64,000 bases of DNA from JAEMQF01 sp963791595. GTDB taxonomy: Bacteria; Pseudomonadota; Gammaproteobacteria; Burkholderiales; Burkholderiaceae_C. Of this stretch, positions 35,941 to 45,739 are shown piece by piece. Position 1 is the stretch's first letter; each line of letters begins with the position of its first letter. The notes under the pieces were generated by a model that did not search any database, was not told the origin of the DNA, and worked only from the letters and a program-made list of their open reading frames with translations. Where the stretch lies: NCBI GenBank assembly GCA_963791595.1, contig CAWBTF010000012.1, positions 62,001 through 126,000 of the forward strand, written 5' to 3'. Made by a program: the position numbers and the translations under genes.

Positions 35941-37602
35941 GTGAATTCACCCAACCCCGCCCTTGTCACGCAGCGCGCTGTGCAGCGCTTGCCGCGAATG
36001 GCGCTGTTGCTGTTGTGCGCCGCGTATCTTCTGCCGGGGCTGTTCGGGCGCGACCCGTGGAAAAGCGCGGACATGAGCGCCTTCGGCCACATGGCGAACA
36101 TCGCTCAGGGTCGAACCTCCTGGTTCGCGCCCAGCGTGGGGGGCTTGCCGGCCGACCCGGCGCTGCTGCCTTACTGGCTGGGAGCGGCGTCGATCAAGCT
36201 GCTCGGCCCATTCGTCGATCCGGCGCTCGCCGCGCGAATCCCGTTCATCCTGCTGCTTGCACTCGTGCTTGCGCTGACCTGGCTGACCACCTACCACCTG
36301 GCCCGCACCGAAGCCGCGCAGCCGTTGGCGTTTGCCTTCGGCGGCGAGGCGCATCCGGTGGACTATGCGCGAGCCATTGCCGATGGCGCGCTGCTCGCGC
36401 TGATCGCCACGCTCGGCCTGCTGCAGTTCGGACACGAGACGACGCCAGAACTCGGACAACTGGCGGCGGTGACGCTCTACCTGTACGCACTGGCCGCGAG
36501 CCCTTTTCGAACGCTCGGACCGCGCCTGGCCATGCCCGTCGCGCTCGGGTCGCTTGCGGCCAGCGGGGCGCCGACGATGGCACTCGTGCTCGGCGCGATC
36601 GGGGTGGCGATTGCGTGGCGCTCGGCTTACGACAGGGCTCGCAGCCTGGTTGGCTGGGTCGTGCTCGGCATGGCGATCGCACTGGCGGTGGCGGGTGCGC
36701 TCGGCGCCTGGGGATGGCGACTGGGCCGCTACGGATCGCTGACCGACGTCTGGGCACTGGTGCGTTTGTTAGCCTGGTTCACCTGGCCCGCCTGGCCGCT
36801 CGCGCTTTGGACCCTGTGGCGCTGGCGCCTGCACTTGCTGCACCGGCACATGGCGGTTCCACTGGGCTGCCTGTTGGCGAGCGTGGCGGCGTGCGTCGCG
36901 ATGGGTGGCTCGGACCGCGCCCTCATGCTCGGCTTGCCGGCCCTGGCCGTGCTCGCCGCGTTCGCTTTGCCGACGCTGCAACGCGGAACCTCCGCAGCGA
37001 TCGATTGGTTCTCCGTCTTCTTCTTCACTACCTGCGCGCTGGTGATTTGGGTCGTCTATGTGTCGATGCACACGGGCGTCCCGGCCAAACCGGCGGCGAA
37101 CCTTGCCCGTCTGGTGCCCGGCTTCGAGCCTTCGTTCTCTTGGCTCGCGCTCGTTCTGGCGACGCTCGCGACGCTCGCCTGGTTGTGGCTGGTTCGCTGG
37201 CGCTCCGGCCGGAACCGCCACCCTTTGTGGAAAAGCCTCGTGCTCCCGGCGGGTGGCGTGGTGTTGTGCTGGTTGCTGCTGATGACTTTGATGCTTCCTC
37301 CGTTGAACCACGCCCGGAGCTTTCGCTCCCTGGTGCAGCGCATCGCCCAGCATGTGCCGGCAGATGCCTGTGTCGCGGCGCCTAGGATGCAACGCGGCCA
37401 GGTGGCGGCGCTCGAGTACCACGGCGGGTATCGGGTCGACGCGGCCACGCCCGCGGATGCGTCCTCCTGCGAGTTCTTGCTTCAGGTCGAAACCCGGCAA
37501 GTCGCCGCGCCGGTCAGCCCGCGCTGGCGGCCTGTGGCGCGAGTGCGGCGCAGCAATAACGACGATGAAGTGACCGCGATTTATCGTCGGGTCGATCGGT
37601 AG
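35941..37602 (+). CDS. Polytopic membrane protein, GT-C/ArnT-like
   Basis: Protein of 553 residues with ten or more predicted membrane helices. A first loop, GLFGRDPWKSADM, is placed like the acidic catalytic loop of GT-C glycosyltransferases (ArnT/PMT). A soluble C-terminal domain (about 455-553) reads VQRIAQHVPADACVAAP and YRVDAATPADASSCEF. It is probably a lipid-linked sugar transferase of the inner membrane, but the overall similarity is weak. The GTG at 35941 is the start in frame. It lies between the rpmE2 terminator and convergent phoR. Confidence 0.65.
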   Translation: MNSPNPALVTQRAVQRLPRMALLLLCAAYLLPGLFGRDPWKSADMSAFGHMANIAQGRTSWFAPSVGGLPADPALLPYWLGAASIKLLGPFVDPALAARIPFILLLALVLALTWLTTYHLARTEAAQPLAFAFGGEAHPVDYARAIADGALLALIATLGLLQFGHETTPELGQLAAVTLYLYALAASPFRTLGPRLAMPVALGSLAASGAPTMALVLGAIGVAIAWRSAYDRARSLVGWVVLGMAIALAVAGALGAWGWRLGRYGSLTDVWALVRLLAWFTWPAWPLALWTLWRWRLHLLHRHMAVPLGCLLASVAACVAMGGSDRALMLGLPALAVLAAFALPTLQRGTSAAIDWFSVFFFTTCALVIWVVYVSMHTGVPAKPAANLARLVPGFEPSFSWLALVLATLATLAWLWLVRWRSGRNRHPLWKSLVLPAGGVVLCWLLLMTLMLPPLNHARSFRSLVQRIAQHVPADACVAAPRMQRGQVAALEYHGGYRVDAATPADASSCEFLLQVETRQVAAPVSPRWRPVARVRRSNNDDEVTAIYRRVDR

Positions 37603-37638
37603 TCCCCGGACCTCGGCCCACGCATCGGGGCCCGCGTC

Positions 37639-39006
37639 CTATGCTGCCGCGACGCCTTCTTCGAACTCCGCGGTCACACGCACCCTTGTCGGCGGGAAAA
37701 CCAAGCGAAAAATCGAACCCTTGCCGACTTCGCTTTCGACTTGCAGCTCGCCGCCGTGTCGTTGCAGAACATGCTTGACGATCGCCAACCCCAATCCGGT
37801 GCCGCCGGTGTCGCGCGAGCGGCTTCCGTCGACGCGATAAAACCGCTCCGACAGGCGCGGCAAGTGCTCGCGCGCGATGCCTGGCCCCGTATCGGTGACG
37901 CTGATTTGCCCGGAGCCATCCGCGAGCAGGCGCCACGCGATGTCGATCCGGCCACCCGCTGGCGTGTAGCGCACGGCGTTGTTGACCAGATTGCCGATGG
38001 CACTTGCCAACTCGGACTCGATGCCGGCCAGTTCCACGCCCGGCGGCGCTGCCAATGTCAAGGCGTGACGCCCGGCGGACAGCGAGCGCGCATCGGTCAG
38101 CACCTGCTCGAACAGGCGCGCCAGGCTTTGCCATTGGCGTGGCGGCGGCAACGGACTGCCCTCCAACTGCGCCAGCATCAACAAGTCGCTCACCAGCGCG
38201 AGCATGCGCTGGGTTTGTTGTGCCATCAGCGCCAATGAACGCTTGCGTTCGACCTCGGTCAACTCCAGACGGCTCATGGTTTCCACGAATCCGGCCAGCA
38301 CAGTCAACGGCGTGCGAATCTCATGCGACACGTTGGCGACGAAGTCGCGACGCATCGCTTCGGACCGCTCACGCTGCGTGATGTCTTGAGTCAGCACCAG
38401 CAACTGCCCGGCCGCGTAGGGGCGCACCAGCACTGAGAGCGTGGCCCGTGCACCCGGCCCGGAAAACGACACCGGCGACTCGAACCGGCCCTCGCGCAGA
38501 TACTCCACGAACGCTGGAGTGCGAATCAGATTGGTGATCGTCTGGCGCACGTCGCGTTTCGGGTCGAGGCCGAAGTGGTCGGCAGCGACTGAATTGCACC
38601 ACTCGATTTGCTGGTTCGCATCGAGCAGCAGCACGCCGTTCGGCGAGGCCTCGATCGCGCAGAGAAACTGCGTCAGGCGCAAGCGCTCCCGCTCCACATC
38701 GGCTTCGAGCGCGCGCCTTGAGCGTTCGATTCGATAGCCGATTTCACCCCACAGTCCGGCATCGCGCGGCGCCATGTCCCCTTGCGAGCCGCGCAGCCAG
38801 CGCACCAGCCGGTAACCTCGCATCGCGTCGATTCCAGCGATCACCGCCAGGGCACCACAACTTCCCAGCAGAACGCTGAGCACGGGTGCGTCGAAACCAC
38901 GACCCAAGATGGAACCGATCCAGGCGCCACTGAGCAAGGCCAGCAGGCCCGCCAAGATTCTCGGCAACAACCAGGACACGGTGTGCCCGCGCTGCGCCAG
39001 CGGCAC
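37639..39006 (-). CDS. phoR: Phosphate regulon sensor kinase PhoR
   Basis: Kinase of 455 residues with two N-terminal membrane helices, a charged linker, a PAS domain (FLCAIEASPNGVLLLDANQQ), the H box FVANVSHEIRTPLTVLAGF, N box AIGNLVNNAVRYTP, and ATP-binding boxes DTGPGIAREHLPRLSERFYR and GGTGLGLAIVKHVL. There is no large periplasmic sensor, as expected for PhoR, which reads phosphate status through PstSCAB-PhoU. The GTG start follows the phoB stop directly with no gap, so translation is coupled. Confidence 0.95.
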   Translation of the reverse strand: MPLAQRGHTVSWLLPRILAGLLALLSGAWIGSILGRGFDAPVLSVLLGSCGALAVIAGIDAMRGYRLVRWLRGSQGDMAPRDAGLWGEIGYRIERSRRALEADVERERLRLTQFLCAIEASPNGVLLLDANQQIEWCNSVAADHFGLDPKRDVRQTITNLIRTPAFVEYLREGRFESPVSFSGPGARATLSVLVRPYAAGQLLVLTQDITQRERSEAMRRDFVANVSHEIRTPLTVLAGFVETMSRLELTEVERKRSLALMAQQTQRMLALVSDLLMLAQLEGSPLPPPRQWQSLARLFEQVLTDARSLSAGRHALTLAAPPGVELAGIESELASAIGNLVNNAVRYTPAGGRIDIAWRLLADGSGQISVTDTGPGIAREHLPRLSERFYRVDGSRSRDTGGTGLGLAIVKHVLQRHGGELQVESEVGKGSIFRLVFPPTRVRVTAEFEEGVAAA

Positions 39007-39708
39007 TCAGGCCGAAACGGCGTCGGAAGACTGGCTCAAGCGATAGCCCGCACCGCGCACCGTCTCGATCATCCCGGCGCACTGCACCGGACTTAATGCC
39101 TCGCGCAAGCGCTTCACGTGTACGTCGACGGTTCGCTCCTCGATGAACACGTGGTCGCCCCACACCCTGTCGAGCAACTGCGCTCGGCTATGCACACGCT
39201 CTGGGTGCGTCATCAGAAACCGCAAGAGGCGAAACTCGGTGGGACCGAGCTTGACTTCGCGCCCGCCTCCAGTGACCCGCCGCGTTGCGGGATCGAGCGC
39301 CAGAATGCCCACCGTCACACCTGCGTCCAGCGCCTCCGGCGCTTTGCGGCGCAGCAGTGCCCGCACGCGCGCCAACAATTCATTGGTCGAAAACGGCTTG
39401 GTGAGATAGTCGTCGGCACCCGCGTCGAGCCCGGCAATCTTGTCCGCCTCCTCGGCACGCGCCGTCAACATGATCAACGGCAAGTCGCGGGTTCGCCGCT
39501 GCGCCCGCCAGCGTTTGGCAAGCCCGAGGCCCGACTGCCCGGGCAGCATCCAGTCCACGATCGCCAGATCGGGCAATACGCTGTCCACCGCCGCGGCCGC
39601 TTGCTCCGCATCGCCGCACACGCGAACTTCGAACCCGGCGTGCCGCAGGTTGATCGCTACGAGTTCCGCGATGGCCGGCTCGTCTTCGACCACCAAGACT
39701 GAGCTCAT
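39007..39708 (-). CDS. phoB: Phosphate regulon response regulator PhoB
   Basis: Protein of 233 residues. The receiver has phosphoacceptor Asp52 in LAIVDWMLPG and the conserved Lys in AGADDYLTKPFSTNELLAR. The OmpR-type winged helix has LGPTEFRLLRFLMTHPERVHSR and RTVDVHVKRLREAL. The start at 39708 has GGGGGAT upstream; longer readings give a nonsense leader. It should bind the Pho boxes upstream of pstS in this window. Confidence 0.96.
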   Translation of the reverse strand: MSSVLVVEDEPAIAELVAINLRHAGFEVRVCGDAEQAAAAVDSVLPDLAIVDWMLPGQSGLGLAKRWRAQRRTRDLPLIMLTARAEEADKIAGLDAGADDYLTKPFSTNELLARVRALLRRKAPEALDAGVTVGILALDPATRRVTGGGREVKLGPTEFRLLRFLMTHPERVHSRAQLLDRVWGDHVFIEERTVDVHVKRLREALSPVQCAGMIETVRGAGYRLSQSSDAVSA

Positions 39709-39730
39709 CGATATCCCCCGAATTCTTGTT

Positions 39731-40438
39731 TCATCGGACCATGGTCTCGACTTCGTCGATGGTGTTGTGACGAACGTCGGTGCCCTTGACGATGTAGATG
39801 ATCTGCTCGGCCAAATTCTTGGCGTGGTCGCCGACGCGCTCGATCGCCTTGGCGACAAAAACCAGATCGATGCTCGCTGAAATCGTGCGCGCGTCTTCCA
39901 TCATGAAGGTGATGAGCTTGCGCAACAGCCCCTCGAACTCCTGGTCGATCAAGTCGTCGTGCTTGAGAACGTCGACCGCTCGGTCCACATCGAGTCGGGC
40001 GAATGCGTCGAGCGCTTTGCGCAACTGCGACACCGCGAGTTCCGCTTCGTAGGCCAGATCGCTCACCGGGAGCCTCAAGCGCGTGGACACTCCGGCGCCG
40101 ACCAGCCTTTGCACGATGCGCGCAATGCGCGCCGCCTCGTCGCCGACGCGCTCGAGATTGGCGATCGTCTTGGATATCGCGATCAACAGGCGCAGGTCGC
40201 GCGCCGTCGGTTGCCGCCGAGCAATGATGCTCGACAGGTCGCGATCGATCTCGACTTCCATCGCATTCACGCGCTCTTCGGTCACCATGACTTCGCTGGC
40301 GACCTCATCGCTGAACTGCGTCAGCGCGTAGACGCTGCGGCTGACCTGGGATTCGACCAGCCCGCCCATTTCCAACACGCGCGTTGAGATCGCGCTGAGT
40401 TCGGCATCGAATTGAGTGGACAAGTGTTTATCGGTCAT
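39731..40438 (-). CDS. phoU: Phosphate signalling protein PhoU
   Basis: Protein of 235 residues made of two related three-helix bundles, each with the acidic metal-binding signature (NLERVGDEAARIAR in the first, AIERVGDHAKNLAEQI in the second). It links the Pst transporter to PhoR and keeps the regulon off when phosphate is plentiful. It lies 16 bases after pstB. Confidence 0.97.
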   Translation of the reverse strand: MTDKHLSTQFDAELSAISTRVLEMGGLVESQVSRSVYALTQFSDEVASEVMVTEERVNAMEVEIDRDLSSIIARRQPTARDLRLLIAISKTIANLERVGDEAARIARIVQRLVGAGVSTRLRLPVSDLAYEAELAVSQLRKALDAFARLDVDRAVDVLKHDDLIDQEFEGLLRKLITFMMEDARTISASIDLVFVAKAIERVGDHAKNLAEQIIYIVKGTDVRHNTIDEVETMVR

Positions 40439-40454
40439 CCGGGGTCTCCGCGAT

Positions 40455-41249
40455 TCAGCCGAAGCGGCCGGTGATGTAATCCTCGGTCTCTTTACGCTTG
40501 GGTTTCATGAAGATGTCCTTGGTTTCACCGAATTCGACGAGCTCGCCAATATACATATACGCGGTGTAGTCGGAGACACGTGCCGCCTGCTGCATGTTGT
40601 GCGTGACGATCAGCACCGAGACCTTGTGCTTGATCTCGCCGATCAACTCTTCAATGCTGCCGGTCGCGATCGGATCGAGCGCGGACGTGGGTTCGTCGAA
40701 CAGAATGATTTCGGGGTCGGTTGCCAGCGCGCGGGCAATGCACAGACGCTGCTGCTGGCCGCCGGAGAGATTGACGGCCACTTCGTCGAGACGGTCTTTG
40801 ACTTCATTCCAGATCGCCGCGCCCTTGAGCGTGGCCTCGACCTTGTCTTGCATGTAGCTGCGCGATTTCTCGCCCCGCACCCGCAGGCCGTAGGCCACGT
40901 TCTCGAAGATCGACTTCGGAAACGGATTGGGCTTTTGAAACACCATCGAGATGCGCATGCGCACCTCGATCGGATCGACACTCTTGTGCAAGATGTCGAC
41001 CTGGTCCGGATAGAGATGAATGCTGCCGTCGTAGCGGTTGCCCGGGTACAGGTCATGCATGCGGTTAAAGCAACGCAGGTAGGTCGACTTGCCGCAGCCG
41101 CTCGGCCCAATCAGTGCGGTGACTTTGTTTTCGTAGACCGGCATCGACACGCCGCGCAATGCCTTGAAATCCGCGTAGTGGAAGTCGAGATTGCGCGACT
41201 CGGCTTTGAGCGGTGGCGGCGTCTGGGGCGGTGTGACCGTCGATGGCAT
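40455..41249 (-). CDS. pstB: Phosphate ABC transporter ATP-binding protein PstB
   Basis: ATPase of 264 residues. Walker A GPSGCGKST, Q-loop MVFQKPNPFPKSIFENV, signature LSGGQQQR, Walker B EIILFDEPTSALDP and switch His in IVTHNMQQ are all present. It powers phosphate import through PstC and PstA. It follows pstA by 40 bases. Confidence 0.98.
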   Translation of the reverse strand: MPSTVTPPQTPPPLKAESRNLDFHYADFKALRGVSMPVYENKVTALIGPSGCGKSTYLRCFNRMHDLYPGNRYDGSIHLYPDQVDILHKSVDPIEVRMRISMVFQKPNPFPKSIFENVAYGLRVRGEKSRSYMQDKVEATLKGAAIWNEVKDRLDEVAVNLSGGQQQRLCIARALATDPEIILFDEPTSALDPIATGSIEELIGEIKHKVSVLIVTHNMQQAARVSDYTAYMYIGELVEFGETKDIFMKPKRKETEDYITGRFG

Positions 41250-41289
41250 GGTGTCGGTTTCTTCGTTGTTGCGGGAAGTCAGCGGCGCA

Positions 41290-42222
41290 TCACCACTTGA
41301 TGTTCTTGCGAAGGCGGTAGCGCAACCAGATCGCCATCGCGTTCATGCCAAGCGTCATGATCAGCAGAACAAAACTCGCCGCTGCGGCGTTCTGGTGAAA
41401 CGCGGGGTCTGGCCGCGAGGTCCAATTGAAGATCTGAATCGGCATCACGGTGAAAGGCGAAAACAGCCAGTCGGCCAGGCCGGCCGGCGGTTCACCCGTG
41501 CCTGGGATCGGCGGCAGGAACGCAATGAACGTCAACGCGCCGATCGTGATGATGGGCGCCGTCTCGCCGATGGCGCGCGACAGGCCGATGATGACGCCGG
41601 TCAGAATTCCAGGCATGCCGTAAGGCACGAGGTGCTGGCTGACCACTTGCCACTTCGAAGCGCCGCAGGCATATGCACCCTCGCGGATGTGTTGCGGAAT
41701 CGAGCGCAAGGCCTCGCGCGTCGTCACGATCACGATCGGCAGGATCAGCAACGCCAGCGTCAGGCCCGCGGAGAGAATGCTTTGGCCCAGGCCGAAGGTG
41801 TAGACGAAGAGTCCTAGCGCCAGCAGGCCATAGACGATGGACGGCACGCCCGCGAGGTTGGAGATATTGATCTCGATCACATCGGTGAACCAGTTCTTGC
41901 GACCATATTCCTCGAGATAGATGGCCCCTGCAATTCCCACCGGCACGGCCACGAGCGCCGTCACCAGCATCACGAGCAGCGACCCGACCCACGCCGTGAG
42001 GATGCCCGCCTCTCCCGCACGGCGCGATGGAAAATTGAGGAAGAAATCGCCGGTCAAACGCGGCACACCGGTGAGCACCATGTCGGTGAACAGCGCCGCG
42101 AGCGTCAGCACGCCGATCATCATCGCCATCAGACCCACCAGACCGAACAGCACGTCCAGTCGCCGATGGCGACGGATCGTGGAACGCAGTTCCTCGGTGC
42201 GCGAAGACACGGTCGGCTGCAT
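41290..42222 (-). CDS. pstA: Phosphate ABC transporter permease PstA
   Basis: Inner-membrane permease of 310 residues with six predicted helices and the EAA-loop motif for coupling to PstB (ALRSIPQHIREGAYACGASKWQ, spaced as in the family). The ATG at 42222 overlaps the last base of the pstC stop (TGATG) and has GGGAGG eight bases upstream, so this start is well supported. Confidence 0.97.
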   Translation of the reverse strand: MQPTVSSRTEELRSTIRRHRRLDVLFGLVGLMAMMIGVLTLAALFTDMVLTGVPRLTGDFFLNFPSRRAGEAGILTAWVGSLLVMLVTALVAVPVGIAGAIYLEEYGRKNWFTDVIEINISNLAGVPSIVYGLLALGLFVYTFGLGQSILSAGLTLALLILPIVIVTTREALRSIPQHIREGAYACGASKWQVVSQHLVPYGMPGILTGVIIGLSRAIGETAPIITIGALTFIAFLPPIPGTGEPPAGLADWLFSPFTVMPIQIFNWTSRPDPAFHQNAAAASFVLLIMTLGMNAMAIWLRYRLRKNIKW

Positions 42223-43193
42223 CAATATGCCTCCCGATAGCGGCGCCGCAGCCAGAAGCCGATCAGGTTGAACACGAGTGTGAGCAGCATCAGCGTCAGT
42301 CCGGCCGCGAAGATCGTCTGGTAGCCGATGCTGCCGTGCGGCAGGTCGCCGAGAGCGACTTGAACGATGAATGAGGTGATCGTCGCGGCCGGCTCGAGCG
42401 GGTTCAGGCTCAGATTCGGCTGCATTCCAGCGGCCACCGCGAGGATCATGGTCTCGCCCACCGCCCGTGAAACGCCCAGAATGTACGCCGCCGCGATGCC
42501 GGACAGGGCCGCCGGAACGACAACCTTGACAGCTGTCTGGTAGCGCGTGGCGCCCATCGCATACGAGCCTTCGCGCAGACTCATCGGCACGGCGCGCATG
42601 GCGTCCTCCGACAGCGACGACACGTACGGAATGATCATGATGCCCATCACGATGCCGGCGGAGAGCACGTTGAAGCCCGGCAGTTCGGGAAAGAGCCGCT
42701 GCAGCAGCGGCGTCACGAAGAGCAGCGCGAAGTAGCCGTAGATGATCGTCGGCACGCCCGAGAGCAGCTCGAGCAGCGGTTTCATCGTTTCACGGGTCTT
42801 ATGCCCAGCGAACTCCGACAGGTAGATCGCGATGATCGTTCCCAGCGGGATCGCGATGACCAGCGCCACGGCCGAACTCGACAGCGTGCCGGCAAGCAGC
42901 ACCGCTATGCCGAAGTGCGCGTCGTCAAACAGCGGGGTCCATTGACGGTCGGTCAGAAACGAGAGCAGCGGCACATGCTGAAAGAAGGCGACCGACTCCG
43001 ACACGAGCACATACACGATGCCCAACGTCGTCAACACAGACACGCAGGCCGCGGCGAGCAGCACCGCCTCGATGGCCGCTTCGCGTCGTTTGCGCCGCGA
43101 CTGCAGCTTGGCGAACGCGGCCAAATTCTTCGGCTCGCGTTCCGCCAAGCGCGTCGCCGCCGGGTCGGCCGTTGTCGTCATGGTGACGCTCAT
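42222..43193 (-). CDS. pstC: Phosphate ABC transporter permease PstC
   Basis: Permease of 323 residues. A long cytoplasmic N-terminus is followed by six helices, with family blocks LSGVPTIIYGYFALLF and the EAA loop DAMRAVPMSLREGSYAMGAT. It forms the membrane channel with PstA. An ATG four codons in (43181) is an alternative start. Confidence 0.97.
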   Translation of the reverse strand: MSVTMTTTADPAATRLAEREPKNLAAFAKLQSRRKRREAAIEAVLLAAACVSVLTTLGIVYVLVSESVAFFQHVPLLSFLTDRQWTPLFDDAHFGIAVLLAGTLSSSAVALVIAIPLGTIIAIYLSEFAGHKTRETMKPLLELLSGVPTIIYGYFALLFVTPLLQRLFPELPGFNVLSAGIVMGIMIIPYVSSLSEDAMRAVPMSLREGSYAMGATRYQTAVKVVVPAALSGIAAAYILGVSRAVGETMILAVAAGMQPNLSLNPLEPAATITSFIVQVALGDLPHGSIGYQTIFAAGLTLMLLTLVFNLIGFWLRRRYREAY

Positions 43194-43253
43194 TCTAGGT
43201 TTCGCCCGGTTGCGCGCCGTGCTTCCCGATCTGGGTCTCGGGTCCGAGCCGAA

Positions 43254-44252
43254 TCAGAGCTTCGCTTCGCGGGCGAGCAGCGAGTCGATCGTCACGCCGA
43301 CCTCTGGCACACCGCCGAACACGGTTCCTTTCTTGCCTTTCGACAGATGCTCGAGGTTCATTTGGTACGCCTGTGCCGGCAGCGGGATGTACTTCACTTC
43401 CTTGGCGATCTTCGTCACGTTGTTCATGTAGAACGCGACGAACTCCTTGATCTCCGGCTTCTCGAGCGATTTCGCATTGATGTAGATGAAGATCGGCCGC
43501 GACAAAGGCTGGTAGCTGCCGTTGAGCACGCTCGATTCGCTGGGTAGCACAGCACCCTTGCCAGTCTTTTCGACGATCGGCACGGCGCGCAGGCGTTTCG
43601 TGTTTTCAGCGTAGTACGCGTAGCCGAAGAATGCCAACGCGTTGACGTCCTGGGCGACACCTTGCACCAGCACGTTGTCGTCTTCGCTGGCGGTGAAGTC
43701 ACCGCGGCTCGACTTGGACTTGCCCGTCACCGCCTCGGTGAAATAGTCAAAGGTTCCCGAATCAGCGCCGGCGCCGAACAGCTTCAGCGGTGCATCCGGC
43801 CACGCCGGGTTGACCTGGTTCCAGCGTGTCACCTTGCCTTGAGCAGCGGGCTCCCACATCGTCTTCAATTCGGCGATGCTGATTTCCTTGAGGAAGCTGT
43901 TCTTCGGGTTGACCACGACGGTCAGCGCATCGAATGCGACAGGCAGTTCGAAGTACTCGATTCCCGCCGCCTTGCAGTCCGCCATTTCCTTCGCGAGGAT
44001 CGGACGCGAGGCGTTAGAGATGTCGGTGTCGCCGCGGCAGAACTTCTTGAAGCCCCCACCTGTTCCCGAGATTCCCACCGTGACCTTGATGGCGTTCTTC
44101 TTCGCCTTCTGAAAGTCCTCTGCAATGCCTTCCGTGATCGGATAGACCGTGGAAGACCCGTCGATCTTGACCAGGTTCTGCGCGAATCCCGGTGCGCAAA
44201 CAAGGCTCAGGCCAATGCAGCTTGCCGCTGCTGCCAAGACAACCACTTTCAT
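43254..44252 (-). CDS. pstS: Phosphate-binding periplasmic protein PstS
   Basis: Protein of 332 residues with a signal peptide (LAAAASCIGLSLVCAPGFAQ, cleaved near residue 25). The mature protein has the phosphate-pocket blocks KIDGSSTVYPITEGIAEDF and GISGTGGGFKKFCRGDTDIS, then ADSGTFDYF. It captures phosphate for PstCAB. GAAGGAG lies seven bases before the ATG. An array of Pho-box-like repeats lies upstream, so it should be strongly induced by PhoB under phosphate starvation. Confidence 0.96.
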   Translation of the reverse strand: MKVVVLAAAASCIGLSLVCAPGFAQNLVKIDGSSTVYPITEGIAEDFQKAKKNAIKVTVGISGTGGGFKKFCRGDTDISNASRPILAKEMADCKAAGIEYFELPVAFDALTVVVNPKNSFLKEISIAELKTMWEPAAQGKVTRWNQVNPAWPDAPLKLFGAGADSGTFDYFTEAVTGKSKSSRGDFTASEDDNVLVQGVAQDVNALAFFGYAYYAENTKRLRAVPIVEKTGKGAVLPSESSVLNGSYQPLSRPIFIYINAKSLEKPEIKEFVAFYMNNVTKIAKEVKYIPLPAQAYQMNLEHLSKGKKGTVFGGVPEVGVTIDSLLAREAKL

Positions 44253-44293
44253 AATGACTCCTTCGGTTCCGGCCGTTGCCGGGGTCAGCCGGG

Positions 44294-44349
44294 ACTGTAT
44301 GAAGAGTTTGTGTCAGCAGCGTGACACCCGGGTGACTCTAATATGACGG
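44294..44349 (-). promoter_or_regulatory. PhoB operator array and -10 element of pstS
   Basis: Read on the coding strand from 44349, five heptamers start exactly 11 bases apart: CCGTCAT, GAGTCAC, GTGTCAC, CTGACAC and TCTTCAT. Each resembles the Pho-box half-site CTGTCAT, and 11-bp spacing is the PhoB tandem-binding register. A -10-like TACAGT (44299-44294) follows directly, where PhoB-activated promoters lack a -35. The first two units fit best; the last is the weakest. Confidence 0.75.
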
Positions 44350-44381
44350 CGTGCGGTAGGCACCCCCGCGTGACGGACTGC

Positions 44382-45710
44382 TCAAACCAGCGTGTCAGCC
44401 ATGCGCTGCGCGCAGCGCTGCGCCAATGCCGGATCGCGCGCCTCGACCATGACGCGTACCAGGGGCTCCGTTCCGGACGGGCGGATCAGCACCCGACCCT
44501 GACCCTTCAATTCGCTGGCGACCGCACTCTGTTCCTGAGCCAGGCGCGGATTGCTTTTCCAGTCGGTACCGGGCTTGAGGCGCACATTGATGAGCGATTG
44601 GGGAAACAGTGAGATTCCCTTCAACAGCTCGGCCATCGATTTCTTGGCGCGTGTCACCGCTTGCAGCACCAACAGCGCGCTGACGATTCCGTCGCCGGTC
44701 GTGTGCTTGTCAAGCGCGAGCAGATGGCCCGACCCCTCTCCGCCCAGCTGCCAGCCTCGTGCCGACAGTTCTTCAAGGATGTAGCGATCGCCAACCTTGG
44801 CGCGAACGAACTCGATGTTGCGCTCGCGAAATGCCAGTTCCACGGCCATGTTCGTCATCAAGGTTCCGACGACTCCGGGGACCGGCTGCCCCAAGGCGAG
44901 TCTGTCGTTGACCATGAGGTACAGCAACTCGTCTCCGTCGAACACCCGCCCTTTCGCGTCGACCATCAACAAGCGATCGGCGTCGCCGTCCAGCGCAATG
45001 CCGTAGTCCGCAGCGTGCTCCTTCACCGCCGCCACCAATGCCGCCGGCGCTGTGGCGCCGAAACCGGCGTTGATGTTGGTGCCGTCCGGATTGCAACCGA
45101 TCGCCACGACCTCGGCGCCCAATTCATGGAAAACGCTCGGCGCGACCATGTACGCGGCGCCGTGCGCGGCGTCGACGACGAGTTTCAAGCCCTTGAGCGA
45201 AAGTTCGGCGCTGAACGTTCCCTTGCAGAACTCGATGTAACGTCCGCGAGCGTCTTCGAGTTTGCGCGCCTTGCCCAGCTCCGACGACGCCGCCCATTGC
45301 GGAACCTGTTCCAGCGCCGCTTCGACTTGCTGCTCCCAGGCATCGGGCAGCTTTTCGCCGCGCGCCGAAAAGAACTTGATGCCGTTGTCGCCGAAAGGAT
45401 TGTGCGAAGCGCTGATCACGACGCCCAGATTCAGGCGAAGTGCCTTCGTCAGGTAGGCCACACCCGGCGTGGGCAGCGGGCCGACCAGCAGCACGTCAAC
45501 GCCCGCCGACGCAAAACCCGCTTCGAGGGCGGACTCGATCATGTAGCCCGAAATGCGCGTGTCCTTGCCGATCAGCACGGTCGGCTTGGGCTCGTTCTGC
45601 TTGAGCACGCGTCCCACAGCGTGGCCCAGGCGCAGCATGAAGTCCGGCGTGATCGGCGCGGTCCCCACAGTGCCGCGAATGCCATCGGTGCCGAAGTATT
45701 TTCTGTTCAT
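44382..45710 (-). CDS. glmM: Phosphoglucosamine mutase
   Basis: Converts glucosamine-6-phosphate to glucosamine-1-phosphate for UDP-GlcNAc and thus cell-wall synthesis. The protein has 442 residues, with KYFGTDGIRG, the phosphoserine loop VVISASHNPFGDNGIKFF, the metal site ALDGDADRLLMVD, the sugar loop GGEGSGHLL, and the phosphate site RPSGTEPLVRVMVE. The start at 45710 has AAGGAG ten bases upstream. It lies in the ftsH-folP-glmM order. Confidence 0.98.
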   Translation of the reverse strand: MNRKYFGTDGIRGTVGTAPITPDFMLRLGHAVGRVLKQNEPKPTVLIGKDTRISGYMIESALEAGFASAGVDVLLVGPLPTPGVAYLTKALRLNLGVVISASHNPFGDNGIKFFSARGEKLPDAWEQQVEAALEQVPQWAASSELGKARKLEDARGRYIEFCKGTFSAELSLKGLKLVVDAAHGAAYMVAPSVFHELGAEVVAIGCNPDGTNINAGFGATAPAALVAAVKEHAADYGIALDGDADRLLMVDAKGRVFDGDELLYLMVNDRLALGQPVPGVVGTLMTNMAVELAFRERNIEFVRAKVGDRYILEELSARGWQLGGEGSGHLLALDKHTTGDGIVSALLVLQAVTRAKKSMAELLKGISLFPQSLINVRLKPGTDWKSNPRLAQEQSAVASELKGQGRVLIRPSGTEPLVRVMVEARDPALAQRCAQRMADTLV

Positions 45711-45739
45711 CGATCGGTTCTCCTTGGCGCGGATTGTTG

